Shown in pieces: positions 56,470 to 64,000 of a stretch of DNA of 64,000 nucleotides; position 1 is the stretch's first letter, and each line of letters starts with the position of its first letter. The DNA comes from Oerskovia turbata. GTDB lineage: Bacteria > Actinomycetota > Actinomycetes > Actinomycetales > Cellulomonadaceae. Location of the stretch: contig NZ_JOFV01000003.1 of NCBI RefSeq assembly GCF_000718325.1, forward strand, positions 1-64,000, written 5' to 3'. A program made the position numbers and the translations under genes. The notes under the pieces were generated by a model. That model searched no databases. It was not told the origin of the DNA and worked only from the letters and a program-made list of their open reading frames with translations.

Positions 56470-59400
56470 ATGTCGCAGTCCACCGTCCCCGGCCCGGGCA
56501 CCGCCGCCCGCGCCGCGGGCGCCGCACGCCCTGAGTCCCCCGGAGGCGGTGGTGAGGACGCGCTGCTCCGGCTCGGCAAGCACCTGCGCCGCGGAGAGGT
56601 CTCGCCCGACCTGCGGCAGCTGTTCCTCCAGGGCGGCCGCGAGGGCGACGTCTTCTACCGGGACCGGTGGTCGCACGACAAGGTCGTGCGCTCGACGCAC
56701 GGCGTGAACTGCACCGGGTCGTGCTCGTGGAAGGTGTATGTCAAGGACGGCATCATCACGTGGGAGACGCAGCAGACGGACTACCCGTCGGTCGGCCCGG
56801 ACTCGCCCGAGTACGAGCCGCGCGGTTGTCCGCGCGGCGCGGCGTTCAGCTGGTACACGTACTCCCCGACGCGGGTCCGCTACCCGTACGTGCGGGGGGT
56901 GCTGCTGCGCGCGTTCCGGGAGGCCAAGGCCCGCACGGGTGACCCGGTGCTCGCGTGGGCCGAGGTCACGGGCGATCCGGAGACGGCGCGCGCGTACAAG
57001 CAGGCACGCGGCAAGGGTGGCCTGGTCCGGGCGTCGTGGGACGAGGCCGCGGAGATCGTCGCGGCGGCCCACGTCCACACGATCAAGACCTACGGCCCGG
57101 ACCGCATCGCGGGCTTCTCGCCCATCCCGGCGATGTCGATGGTCTCGCACGGCGTGGGGGCCCGGTTCGTCTCGATGCTGGGCGGCGCGATGCTGTCGTT
57201 CTACGACTGGTACGCGGACCTCCCGGTCGCGTCCCCGCAGGTGTTCGGCGACCAGACCGACGTGCCCGAGTCGGCCGACTGGTGGAACTCCTCGTACTGC
57301 ATCATGTGGGGCTCGAACATCCCGGTGACCCGCACCCCGGACGCGCACTTCATGGCCGAGGCGCGCTATCGCGGCCAGAAGGTGATCGTGGTCTCGCCCG
57401 ACTACGCCGACAACACGAAGTTCGCGGACGAGTGGCTCGCGGTGCATCCCGGCACGGACGGTGCGCTGGCCCTCGCGATGGGGCACGTGATCCTGCGAGA
57501 GTTTCACGTGGAACGTCGCACCGCGCCGTTCGTGGACTACCTGAGGAGGTACACGGACTCGCCGTTCCTCGTGACGCTCACGCCGAGCCCGGCGTCGTCG
57601 GGGCCCGACGGCGCCGCTCGCCCCGCGGGGGACGTCACCTACGTCCCGGGCAAGTTCCTCACCGCGGCCGACCTCGCGGACGACGTCCTGCCGGGCGCCG
57701 CGAGCGCCGCGAACGCGGCCTTCAAGCCCGTCCTGCTCGACGCCGACGGCTCGCCCGTGATCCCGAACGGCACGCTGGGCCACCGGTTCGGCGAGGCCGA
57801 CGAGGGGAAGTGGAACCTCGACCTGGAGGGCGTCGAACCGCTGCTGTCGGTCGCGGACGGCCGCACGACCGGGCACGATCCGCTGACGGGGGCGGCGCCG
57901 TCGGGCCATGACGACACCACGACCGCGCGCGTGGACCTGCCGCGCTTCGACCTCTCGCCCGACCCCGACCAGGGCGACGAGCGCATGCACACGGGGGGCG
58001 CGGGCTCGGTCACGCGCGGCGTGCCGGTGCGGCGCGTGGGCGGGCACCTGGTGACCACGGTGTTCGACCTGCTGCTGGCCCGGTACGGCGTGAACCGTGA
58101 GGACCTGGACCTGCCCGGCGAGTGGCCCACGGGCTACGACGACGCGGACTCCCCCGGCACCCCCGCGTGGCAGGAGCAGTTCACGGGGGTCCCCGCGGCG
58201 GCGGCAGCACGGATCGGGCGCGAGTTCGCGGACAACGCCGAGAAGTCCGGTGGGCGCTCGATGATCATCATGGGCGCCGGCGCCAACCACTGGTTCCACG
58301 CCGACACGATCTACCGCGCCATGCTCGCGCTGACGACCATGACGGGCTGCCAGGGCGTCAACGGCGGCGGGTGGGCGCACTACGTCGGGCAGGAGAAGTG
58401 CCGGCCCGTCACGGGATGGGCCCAGTACGCGGGCGGCCTGGACTGGTCGCGGCCCCCGCGCCAGATGATCGGCACGGCGTTCTGGTACGTCGCGACCGAC
58501 CAGTGGCGCTACGACGGGCTGCCCGCGGACGCGCTCGCGACCCCCCTGGGCTCGGGCATGTTCGCGGGCCGGACCACGGCCGACTGCCTGGTCGAGTCCG
58601 CGCAGCGCGGCTGGATGCCCAGCTACCCGACGTTCGACCGCAACCCGCTCGACCTCGTGGACCAGGCCGAGGCGGCCGGGGCCGAGCCCGCGGACTACGT
58701 GGTCTCCGAGCTGCGCAGCGGCGCGCTCAGGTTCGCGGTCGAGGCGCCCGACGCCCCCGAGAACTTCCCGCGCTGCGTCACGGTGTGGCGGGCCAACATC
58801 CTGGGGTCCTCGGGCAAGGGCAACGAGTACTTCCTCAAGCACCTGCTCGGGACCGACTCCGCGGTGCTCGCGGACGAGTCGGCGCCGGGGCGGCGACCGC
58901 AGTCGATCGAGTGGGCCGAGGAGGGCGCGCGCGGCAAGCTCGACCTGCTCACGACGCTCGACTTCCGCATGACGAGCACCACGCTGTTCTCGGACGTCGT
59001 GCTGCCCGCGGCCACCTGGTACGAGAAGCACGACCTGTCCACCACGGACATGCACCCGTTCGTGCACTCGTTCAACCCCGCGATCAGCCCGCCGTGGCAG
59101 ACCCGCACGGACTTCGACATCTTCCACACGATCGCGAAGAAGATCAGCGAGTACTCGGTCGAGCACCTGGGCGTGCGCCAGGACCTCGTGGCCGCTCCCC
59201 TGCTGCACGACACCCCGGACGCCATGTCGGTACCGCACGGCACCATCGTCGACTCGGGCGCGGGGTCGGCGTCCCGTCCTCTGATCCCGGGCGTGACCAT
59301 GCCCAAGCTCGTCGTGGTCGAGCGCGACTACCCGGCGTTCGCCGACCGCATGGCCTCGCTCGGCCCGCTCACCGAGAAGCTCGGCATGGTCACCAAGGGC

Positions 59401-60387
59401 GTGCAGTTCTCGCCCGGTGAGGAGGTGCGGTCCCTGGGGCAGCGGAACGGCCTCGTGCAGTCGGGTCCCGCGGCGGGCCGCCCGCGGCTCGACAAGGACA
59501 CGCACGCGTGCGAGATGATCCTGGCGCTGTCCGGCACGACGAACGGCCGGCTCGCGGTCCAGGGTTTCGAGCACGTCGAGAAGCGCACGGGCGTCGAGCT
59601 CGCGGACCTCGCGCGCGACGAGCAGGGCAAGCGGGTCACGTTCCCGGACGTCCAGTCCCGCCCGACGACGGTCATCACCTCTCCCGAGTGGTCCGGCTCG
59701 GAGCACGGGGGCCGCCGGTACACCGCGTTCGCGATCAACGTCGAGCGGCTCAAGCCGTGGCACACCCTCACGGGACGCCAGCACTTCTTCCTCGACCACG
59801 ACTGGATGACCGAGCTCGGCGAGCAGCTGCCGATCTTCCGGCCGCCGCTCGACATGCACCGGCTCTTCCCCGACTCCCCCGCGCTCGGCGACCGCTCCCC
59901 GAGCGGCTACCCCGGCTCGCAGGGCCAGGCCGAGGTCGCCGTGCGGTACCTGACGCCGCACTCGAAGTGGTCCATCCACTCCGAGTACCAGGACAACCTG
60001 TTCATGCTCTCGCTGTCGCGCGGCGGGCCGAACATCTGGATGTCCCCGCGCGACGCCGACAAGATCGGGGTCCGCGACAACGAGTGGATCGAGGCCTACA
60101 ACCGCAACGGCGTGGTCGTGGCCCGGGCCGTCGTCTCGCACCGCATGCCCGAGGGCACGGTCTACATGCACCACGCGACCGACCGCACGATCGACGTCCC
60201 GATCGCCGAGACCTCGGGGCTGCGCGGCGGCATCCACAACTCGTTGACGCGGGTGCTGCTCAAACCGAGCCACCTCGTCGGGGGCTATGCGCAGCTGGCC
60301 TTCGCGTTCAACTACCTCGGTCCCACGGGCAACCAGCGCGACGAGGTCACGACGATCCGCCGCCGCTCGCAGGAGGTGACGTACTGA
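56470..60387 (+). CDS. narG: Respiratory nitrate reductase, catalytic alpha subunit
   Basis: 1305 residues from the ATG at 56470, with CAGGAGG five bases upstream. The N-terminal [4Fe-4S] motif is VRSTHGVNCTGSCSWKVYVKDG (His-x3-Cys-x3-Cys), and QQTDYPSVG, SPEYEPRGCPRGAAFSWY, YCIMWGSNIPVTRTPDAHFM (with the Mo-contacting region) and WGRP-like SRPPRQMIGTAFW follow NarG. It reduces nitrate to nitrite on the inner face of the membrane, with bis-MGD cofactor. Somewhat longer than the usual 1230-1250 residues, due to an Asp/Ala/Pro-rich insertion near 375-525. First gene of narGHJI; TGATG overlap with narH. Confidence 0.97.
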   Translation: MSQSTVPGPGTAARAAGAARPESPGGGGEDALLRLGKHLRRGEVSPDLRQLFLQGGREGDVFYRDRWSHDKVVRSTHGVNCTGSCSWKVYVKDGIITWETQQTDYPSVGPDSPEYEPRGCPRGAAFSWYTYSPTRVRYPYVRGVLLRAFREAKARTGDPVLAWAEVTGDPETARAYKQARGKGGLVRASWDEAAEIVAAAHVHTIKTYGPDRIAGFSPIPAMSMVSHGVGARFVSMLGGAMLSFYDWYADLPVASPQVFGDQTDVPESADWWNSSYCIMWGSNIPVTRTPDAHFMAEARYRGQKVIVVSPDYADNTKFADEWLAVHPGTDGALALAMGHVILREFHVERRTAPFVDYLRRYTDSPFLVTLTPSPASSGPDGAARPAGDVTYVPGKFLTAADLADDVLPGAASAANAAFKPVLLDADGSPVIPNGTLGHRFGEADEGKWNLDLEGVEPLLSVADGRTTGHDPLTGAAPSGHDDTTTARVDLPRFDLSPDPDQGDERMHTGGAGSVTRGVPVRRVGGHLVTTVFDLLLARYGVNREDLDLPGEWPTGYDDADSPGTPAWQEQFTGVPAAAAARIGREFADNAEKSGGRSMIIMGAGANHWFHADTIYRAMLALTTMTGCQGVNGGGWAHYVGQEKCRPVTGWAQYAGGLDWSRPPRQMIGTAFWYVATDQWRYDGLPADALATPLGSGMFAGRTTADCLVESAQRGWMPSYPTFDRNPLDLVDQAEAAGAEPADYVVSELRSGALRFAVEAPDAPENFPRCVTVWRANILGSSGKGNEYFLKHLLGTDSAVLADESAPGRRPQSIEWAEEGARGKLDLLTTLDFRMTSTTLFSDVVLPAATWYEKHDLSTTDMHPFVHSFNPAISPPWQTRTDFDIFHTIAKKISEYSVEHLGVRQDLVAAPLLHDTPDAMSVPHGTIVDSGAGSASRPLIPGVTMPKLVVVERDYPAFADRMASLGPLTEKLGMVTKGVQFSPGEEVRSLGQRNGLVQSGPAAGRPRLDKDTHACEMILALSGTTNGRLAVQGFEHVEKRTGVELADLARDEQGKRVTFPDVQSRPTTVITSPEWSGSEHGGRRYTAFAINVERLKPWHTLTGRQHFFLDHDWMTELGEQLPIFRPPLDMHRLFPDSPALGDRSPSGYPGSQGQAEVAVRYLTPHSKWSIHSEYQDNLFMLSLSRGGPNIWMSPRDADKIGVRDNEWIEAYNRNGVVVARAVVSHRMPEGTVYMHHATDRTIDVPIAETSGLRGGIHNSLTRVLLKPSHLVGGYAQLAFAFNYLGPTGNQRDEVTTIRRRSQEVTY

Positions 60388-62096
60388 TGCGTGTCATGGC
60401 TCAGATGTCGATGGTCATGAACCTCGACAAGTGCATCGGGTGCCACACGTGCTCGGTCACGTGCAAGCAGGCGTGGACGAACCGTACGGGCGTCGAGTAC
60501 GTGTGGTTCAACAACGTCGAGACGCGGCCCGGGCTGGGCTACCCCCGGACCTACCAGGACCAGTCGACGTGGCAGGGCGGCTGGGTCCGCACCAAGCGGG
60601 GCAAGCTCAAGCTCCGCGCGGGCGGGCGGGCCAAGAAGCTCGCGACGATCTTCTCCAACCCCAAGCTGCCGTCGATCCACGAGTACTACGAGCCGTGGAC
60701 GTACGAGTACGACATGCTGCTCTCCTCGCCGCAGGGCCAGCACACCCCGGTCGCCAAGCCCAAGTCCCTGCTCACGGGCGAGGACATGAAGATCGAGTGG
60801 TCGGCCAACTGGGACGACGACCTGGGCGGGTCCAAGGAGACCATGCAGGACGACCCGATCCTGGCGCACATGAGCGAGCACGTCGCCTCGGAGTTCGAGC
60901 AGACCTTCATGTTCTACCTGCCGAGGATCTGCGAGCACTGCCTCAACCCGGCGTGCGTCGCGTCGTGCCCGTCGGGGGCCATGTACAAGCGCGCCGAGGA
61001 CGGGATCGTCCTGGTCGACCAGGACCAGTGCCGCGGGTGGCGCATGTGCGTCACGGGCTGCCCGTACAAGAAGGTCTACTTCAACCACAAGACCGGCAAG
61101 GCCGAGAAGTGCACCCTGTGCTACCCGCGGCTCGAGGTCGGGCTGCCCACGGTCTGTTCGGAGACGTGCGTGGGGCGCCTGCGCTACCTGGGCCTGGTCC
61201 TGTACGACGCCGACCGCGTGACCGAGGCCGCGGCGGTCGAGGACGAGCACGAGCTGTTGGAGTCCCAGCGCTCGGTGTTCCTCGACCCGCACGACCCCGC
61301 GGTGATCGCCGCGGCCCGGGCCGAGGGCATCCCCGAGGACTGGATCCAGGCCGCGCAGGCCTCGCCCATCTGGGCCCTCATCCAGAAGTACCGCGTGGCC
61401 CTGCCGCTGCACCCCGAGTACCGGACCATGCCGATGGTCTGGTACATCCCGCCGCTGTCCCCCGTGGTCGACGTGGTGGGCTCGTCGGGCAACGACGGCG
61501 AGGACCCGCGCACCCTGTTCGCGGCGATCTCCAAGCTCCGCATCCCGCTCGAGTACCTCGCGGGCCTGTTCACCGCGGGCGACACGGTCCCGGTCGAGCG
61601 CACGCTGCGCCGACTGGCCGCGATGCGCTCGTACATGCGCGACATCAACCTGGGCGAGGAGCCGAACGAAGCCATCGCCCGCGCGGTCGGCATGACGGGC
61701 ACCGAGATCGAGGAGATGTACCGCCTGCTCGCGATCGCCAAGTACGAGGACCGCTACGTCATCCCGACCGCCCACCAGGAGATCGCACGCGAGCTCGAGG
61801 AGATCAGCTGCTCGCTCGACTTCGACGGCGGCCCCGGCATGGGCGGCATGGGCGGCGCGGGCCCGTTCGGGTCGTCGAGCGGGACTCCCACCCCCGTCGC
61901 GGTCGAGAACTTCCACGTGCTCCAGGCCCGCCAGACGGCCGACTCCCCCAACGGGCCCTCGACGTCCGGGCGCGTCAACCTCCTCAACTGGGACGGCAAC
62001 GGCCGGCCCGCGGGCCTGTTCCCGCCGGGCACTCCCGACGGCCCCGAGGGTCCGGGCCCGGACACGTCCGACGACGACAACCCGGCGGTGCGCTGA
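60387..62096 (+). CDS. narH: Respiratory nitrate reductase, iron-sulfur beta subunit
   Basis: 569 residues. Four cysteine clusters: CIGCHTCSVTCKQAW, CEHCLNPACVASCPSGAMYKR, CRGWRMCVTGCPYKK (with Trp in place of one Cys, as in NarH's [3Fe-4S] site) and CTLCYPRLEVGLPTVCSETCVGR. It passes electrons from NarI to NarG. The C-terminal tail (about 485-569) is a Gly/Pro/Asp-rich extension without known fold. Starts by overlap with narG and ends by overlap with narJ. Confidence 0.97.
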   Translation: MRVMAQMSMVMNLDKCIGCHTCSVTCKQAWTNRTGVEYVWFNNVETRPGLGYPRTYQDQSTWQGGWVRTKRGKLKLRAGGRAKKLATIFSNPKLPSIHEYYEPWTYEYDMLLSSPQGQHTPVAKPKSLLTGEDMKIEWSANWDDDLGGSKETMQDDPILAHMSEHVASEFEQTFMFYLPRICEHCLNPACVASCPSGAMYKRAEDGIVLVDQDQCRGWRMCVTGCPYKKVYFNHKTGKAEKCTLCYPRLEVGLPTVCSETCVGRLRYLGLVLYDADRVTEAAAVEDEHELLESQRSVFLDPHDPAVIAAARAEGIPEDWIQAAQASPIWALIQKYRVALPLHPEYRTMPMVWYIPPLSPVVDVVGSSGNDGEDPRTLFAAISKLRIPLEYLAGLFTAGDTVPVERTLRRLAAMRSYMRDINLGEEPNEAIARAVGMTGTEIEEMYRLLAIAKYEDRYVIPTAHQEIARELEEISCSLDFDGGPGMGGMGGAGPFGSSSGTPTPVAVENFHVLQARQTADSPNGPSTSGRVNLLNWDGNGRPAGLFPPGTPDGPEGPGPDTSDDDNPAVR

Positions 62097-62845
62097 TGGG
62101 ATTGTTCGGCACGTCCTCGGCGACGACCTTCCTGCCCCGTCCGACGGCGCGCACGCCCCTCCTGGAGCCCCTCGCCCCCGTCCGGGCCACGCCCGCGCAG
62201 CGGCGCACCACCCACATGGCCGCCTCGCTCCTGCTCGACTACCCCGACGCCAGGACGATCGCCGCCGCGCGCGAGGTGCGCGACGTCGTCGGGCAGCTTC
62301 CCGGTGCCGTGCAGGCGCGGCTCGGCACGTTCCTCGACGACCTGGAGACCGGCGAGCCCGCCGCGCTCGAGGCGCGCTACGTCGCGACGTTCGACCTCAA
62401 GCGCAAGTGCTCGATGTACCTGTCGTACTACGCGGCCGGGGACACGCGGAAGCGCGGCATGGCGCTCGTCCGGTTCGTGCAGGCGTACCGGGCCGCCGGG
62501 TGGGAGGTCGACGGCGAGGAGCTGCCCGACTACCTGCCCATGGCCCTCGAGTTCTCCGCCCGGGCGACCGCGCGCGACGAGGAGCGCATCGCCGCGGGAC
62601 TGCTCGGCTCGCACCGCCAGGGCATCGAGGTGCTGCGCTCCGCGCTCGCCGCGATGTCCAGCCCGTACGCGCTCGTGGTCGAGGCCGTGTGCCTGACCCT
62701 GCCCCCGCTCGACGCCGAGACCGAGCGCCGGTACCTCGAGCTCGTGACGTCGGGCCCGCCGACCGAGATGGTCGGGCTGTCGGCCATGGGGCCGCTCGAA
62801 CCGTTCGCCCCCGCAGGGGCGCCGCCCGAGGAGGTACGACGATGA
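62096..62845 (+). CDS. narJ: Nitrate reductase assembly chaperone
   Basis: 249 residues. The NarJ fold is seen in MAASLLLDYPD, EARYVATFDLKRKCSMYLSYYAAGDTRKRGMALVRFVQAYRAAGWEVDGEELPDYLPMALEFSA, the peptide-binding face for the NarG N-terminus. It is required for molybdenum-cofactor insertion into NarG but is not part of the final complex. Overlaps: TGATG with narH, ATGA with narI. Confidence 0.96.
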   Translation: MGLFGTSSATTFLPRPTARTPLLEPLAPVRATPAQRRTTHMAASLLLDYPDARTIAAAREVRDVVGQLPGAVQARLGTFLDDLETGEPAALEARYVATFDLKRKCSMYLSYYAAGDTRKRGMALVRFVQAYRAAGWEVDGEELPDYLPMALEFSARATARDEERIAAGLLGSHRQGIEVLRSALAAMSSPYALVVEAVCLTLPPLDAETERRYLELVTSGPPTEMVGLSAMGPLEPFAPAGAPPEEVRR

Positions 62846-63603
62846 CCGGAGCGAGCACGGGAGACATCCTGCTGTGGGTCGTCTTCCCCTACGTGACGTT
62901 CGCGGTGTTCGTCGTCGGGTCCGTGTGGCGGTACCGCTACGACAAGTTCGGGTGGACCACGCGGTCGAGCGAGCTCTACGAGAAGAAGCTCCTGCGGCTC
63001 GGTTCGCCGCTGTTCCACTTCGGGTTGCTGTTCGTGATCCTCGGGCACGTCCTGGGGCTCGTGATCCCCGAGTCGTGGACCGAGGCCGTGGGGATCGACG
63101 AGACCGCGTACCACTTCGTGGCCACCTACATGGGTTCGCTCGCGGCCCTCGCGCTCGTCGCCGGGCTGCTCATCCTCGTCTACCGGCGGCGGACCACCGG
63201 GCCGGTGTTCCTCGCGACCACGCGCATGGACAAGGTCATGTACGTGTTCCTCGCCGCGTCGATCCTGCTCGGCGCGTGGGCGACCGTCCAGACCCAGCTC
63301 CTCGCCGAGAACCACGGGTACAACTACCGCGAGACCATCTCCCCCTGGTTCAGGTCCCTCTGGTACTTCCAGCCGCAGCCAGAGCTCATGGCAGGCGTGC
63401 CCGCCGCGTTCCAGCTCCACATCGTCGCCGCGAACCTGCTGTTCGTCCTGTGGCCCTTCACGCGGCTCGTGCACGCGTTCTCGGCGCCCGTGCCGTACAT
63501 GTTCCGGCCCTACATCGTGTACCGCTCGCGCGACGCGTCCGTGGCGTCCCGTGAGCCGCGGCCCGGGTGGGACCCCTCGGAGCGGCCGGGGACGAAGCGG
63601 TAG
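62842..63603 (+). CDS. narI: Respiratory nitrate reductase, cytochrome b gamma subunit
   Basis: 253 residues with five transmembrane helices. Haem ligands are visible as paired histidines: SPLFHFGLLFVILGHVLGL (two His) in helix 2, and FQLHIVAANLLFVLWPFTRLVHAFSAP (two His) in helix 5. It oxidises menaquinol at the outer face and anchors NarGH to the membrane. The C-terminal tail (SREPRPGWDPSERPG) is polar. Last gene of the operon; it converges on the pirin gene with 13 bp between stops. Confidence 0.97.
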   Translation: MTGASTGDILLWVVFPYVTFAVFVVGSVWRYRYDKFGWTTRSSELYEKKLLRLGSPLFHFGLLFVILGHVLGLVIPESWTEAVGIDETAYHFVATYMGSLAALALVAGLLILVYRRRTTGPVFLATTRMDKVMYVFLAASILLGAWATVQTQLLAENHGYNYRETISPWFRSLWYFQPQPELMAGVPAAFQLHIVAANLLFVLWPFTRLVHAFSAPVPYMFRPYIVYRSRDASVASREPRPGWDPSERPGTKR

Positions 63604-63616
63604 GTCTCCGACGCCC

Positions 63617-64000
63617 TCAGGCCGGCCGTCTGCGCGGCTTGAGCCGCACGTCGGGCAGCACCGGTGCGGGCAGCGGGCCGCCGTCGTACCCGAGGACCTC
63701 ACCGAACCGGCGGCCCGACGCCCCCGGGGCGTAGCGCGTGCCGCCGTCCCCGGGCACGAGGACCGGCGCCGCGGCCGCCTCGTCGTCCCGGGCAGCCGCG
63801 CTGACCTTGACCTGCGCCATCCAGTCCGCCCGAGCCGCGGCGACGTCGTCGTGCGAGCGGCCCACGAAGTTCCACCACATGACGATCTCCTCGGCGAAGG
63901 GCTCGCCGCCGATCAGCACGGCCCGCACGGGCCTGTCGCCCGCGGAGACGGTCAGCGTCGAGGGCCCCGGCTCGACGTAGCCGAGGGACGCGACCGGCAC
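63617..64000 (-). CDS. Pirin-family protein, C-terminal part (5' end beyond window)
   Basis: The last 127 residues are visible, in frame to the window edge. GGEPFAEEIVMWWNFVGRSHDDVAAARADWM is the pirin C-terminal signature, and the ending RFGEVLGYDGGPLPAPVLPDVRLKPR is typical of actinobacterial pirins. Pirins are cupin-fold iron-binding proteins, some with quercetinase activity. The N-terminal metal-binding cupin is outside the window, so activity cannot be judged. Confidence 0.9.
   Translation of the reverse strand: MPVASLGYVEPGPSTLTVSAGDRPVRAVLIGGEPFAEEIVMWWNFVGRSHDDVAAARADWMAQVKVSAAARDDEAAAAPVLVPGDGGTRYAPGASGRRFGEVLGYDGGPLPAPVLPDVRLKPRRRPA

Noticed and set aside
55810..60273. A minus-strand frame of almost 1500 codons opposite narG
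   Set aside because: It is the shadow of narG produced by GC-rich codon use; its translation is Arg/Val/Asp-rich without any family motif. Only its last part, mog (55810-56340), is real.
1..64000. tRNA, rRNA or insertion sequences
   Set aside because: No tRNA-like cloverleaf, rRNA segment or transposase gene was recognised by reading; a computational search could still find a missed tRNA.

Overview
The window is GC-rich (roughly 72-73 percent by eye), with dense genes, frequent ATGA/GTGA overlaps, many GTG starts and strong GGAGG-type ribosome sites. The gene set is typical of Actinobacteria: HspR with HAIR boxes, DUF3558, DUF4235, DUF6457, a YtrA-type GntR regulator and a respiratory nar operon. 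Two tandem chitin-type AA10 LPMOs with CBM5/12 tails suggest a soil actinobacterium of the Cellulomonadaceae/Promicromonosporaceae kind (Oerskovia- or Cellulosimicrobium-like). That assignment is inferred from protein resemblance; there is no rRNA gene here to confirm it.

Layout. 1-4.4 kb: an ECF sigma factor fused to its own zinc-finger anti-sigma domain, membrane segments and a very large ectodomain (cut by the window start), divergent from an unknown gene. 4.5-9.5 kb: a DUF1540 protein, then the dnaK-grpE-dnaJ-hspR heat-shock operon on the minus strand with two HspR operators. 9.6-13.2 kb: a four-cold-shock-domain protein, a NUDIX hydrolase, a kinase-like protein and a PAP2 phosphatase. 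13.2-20.3 kb: a repeat cluster, an ArsR/SRPBCC pair, a class A penicillin-binding protein and a MacB/FtsX-like ABC exporter. 20.4-25.5 kb: a GNAT enzyme, a seven-repeat helicase-associated-domain protein, a membrane protein/GntR pair, a YciI-like protein and a flavodoxin-like protein behind two DosR-like boxes. 25.9-27.7 kb: the LPMO pair. 28-32 kb: an AbiEi/DUF559 protein, an S4 protein and a three-gene cassette of secreted subtilisin-like protease, SAR2788-like toxin and candidate immunity protein. 32.3-40 kb: three tandem GNAT paralogues, pgi, a DUF3558 lipoprotein, a RibD-like reductase and DUF4235. 40.2-44.4 kb: thiamine ABC transporter thiB-thiP-thiQ behind a TPP riboswitch. 45-50.3 kb: a LacI-controlled catabolic operon (amidotransferase-like, ribokinase, YdcZ transporter, phosphotriesterase-like). 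50.5-63.6 kb: DUF1361, then a nitrate-respiration island (narK, moeA, moaC, mobA, DUF6457, moaD, mog, narGHJI), and the end of a pirin gene.

The genes group into working units. Heat shock is autoregulated by HspR at the dnaK promoter. The nar island combines nitrate transport, molybdenum-cofactor synthesis and the membrane nitrate reductase. The thiamine transporter is controlled by the riboswitch, and the LacI regulator appears to bind the intergenic region it shares with its operon.

Besides genes, the window is rich in inverted repeats. One palindromic family occurs three times beyond gene 3' ends. Two other very long perfect palindromes (31-bp and 30-bp arms) and one imperfect one lie exactly between convergent genes. 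Two copies of another palindrome sit in frame inside thiQ. The most novel-looking protein-coding unit is the protease-toxin-immunity cassette at 29.6-31.7 kb.
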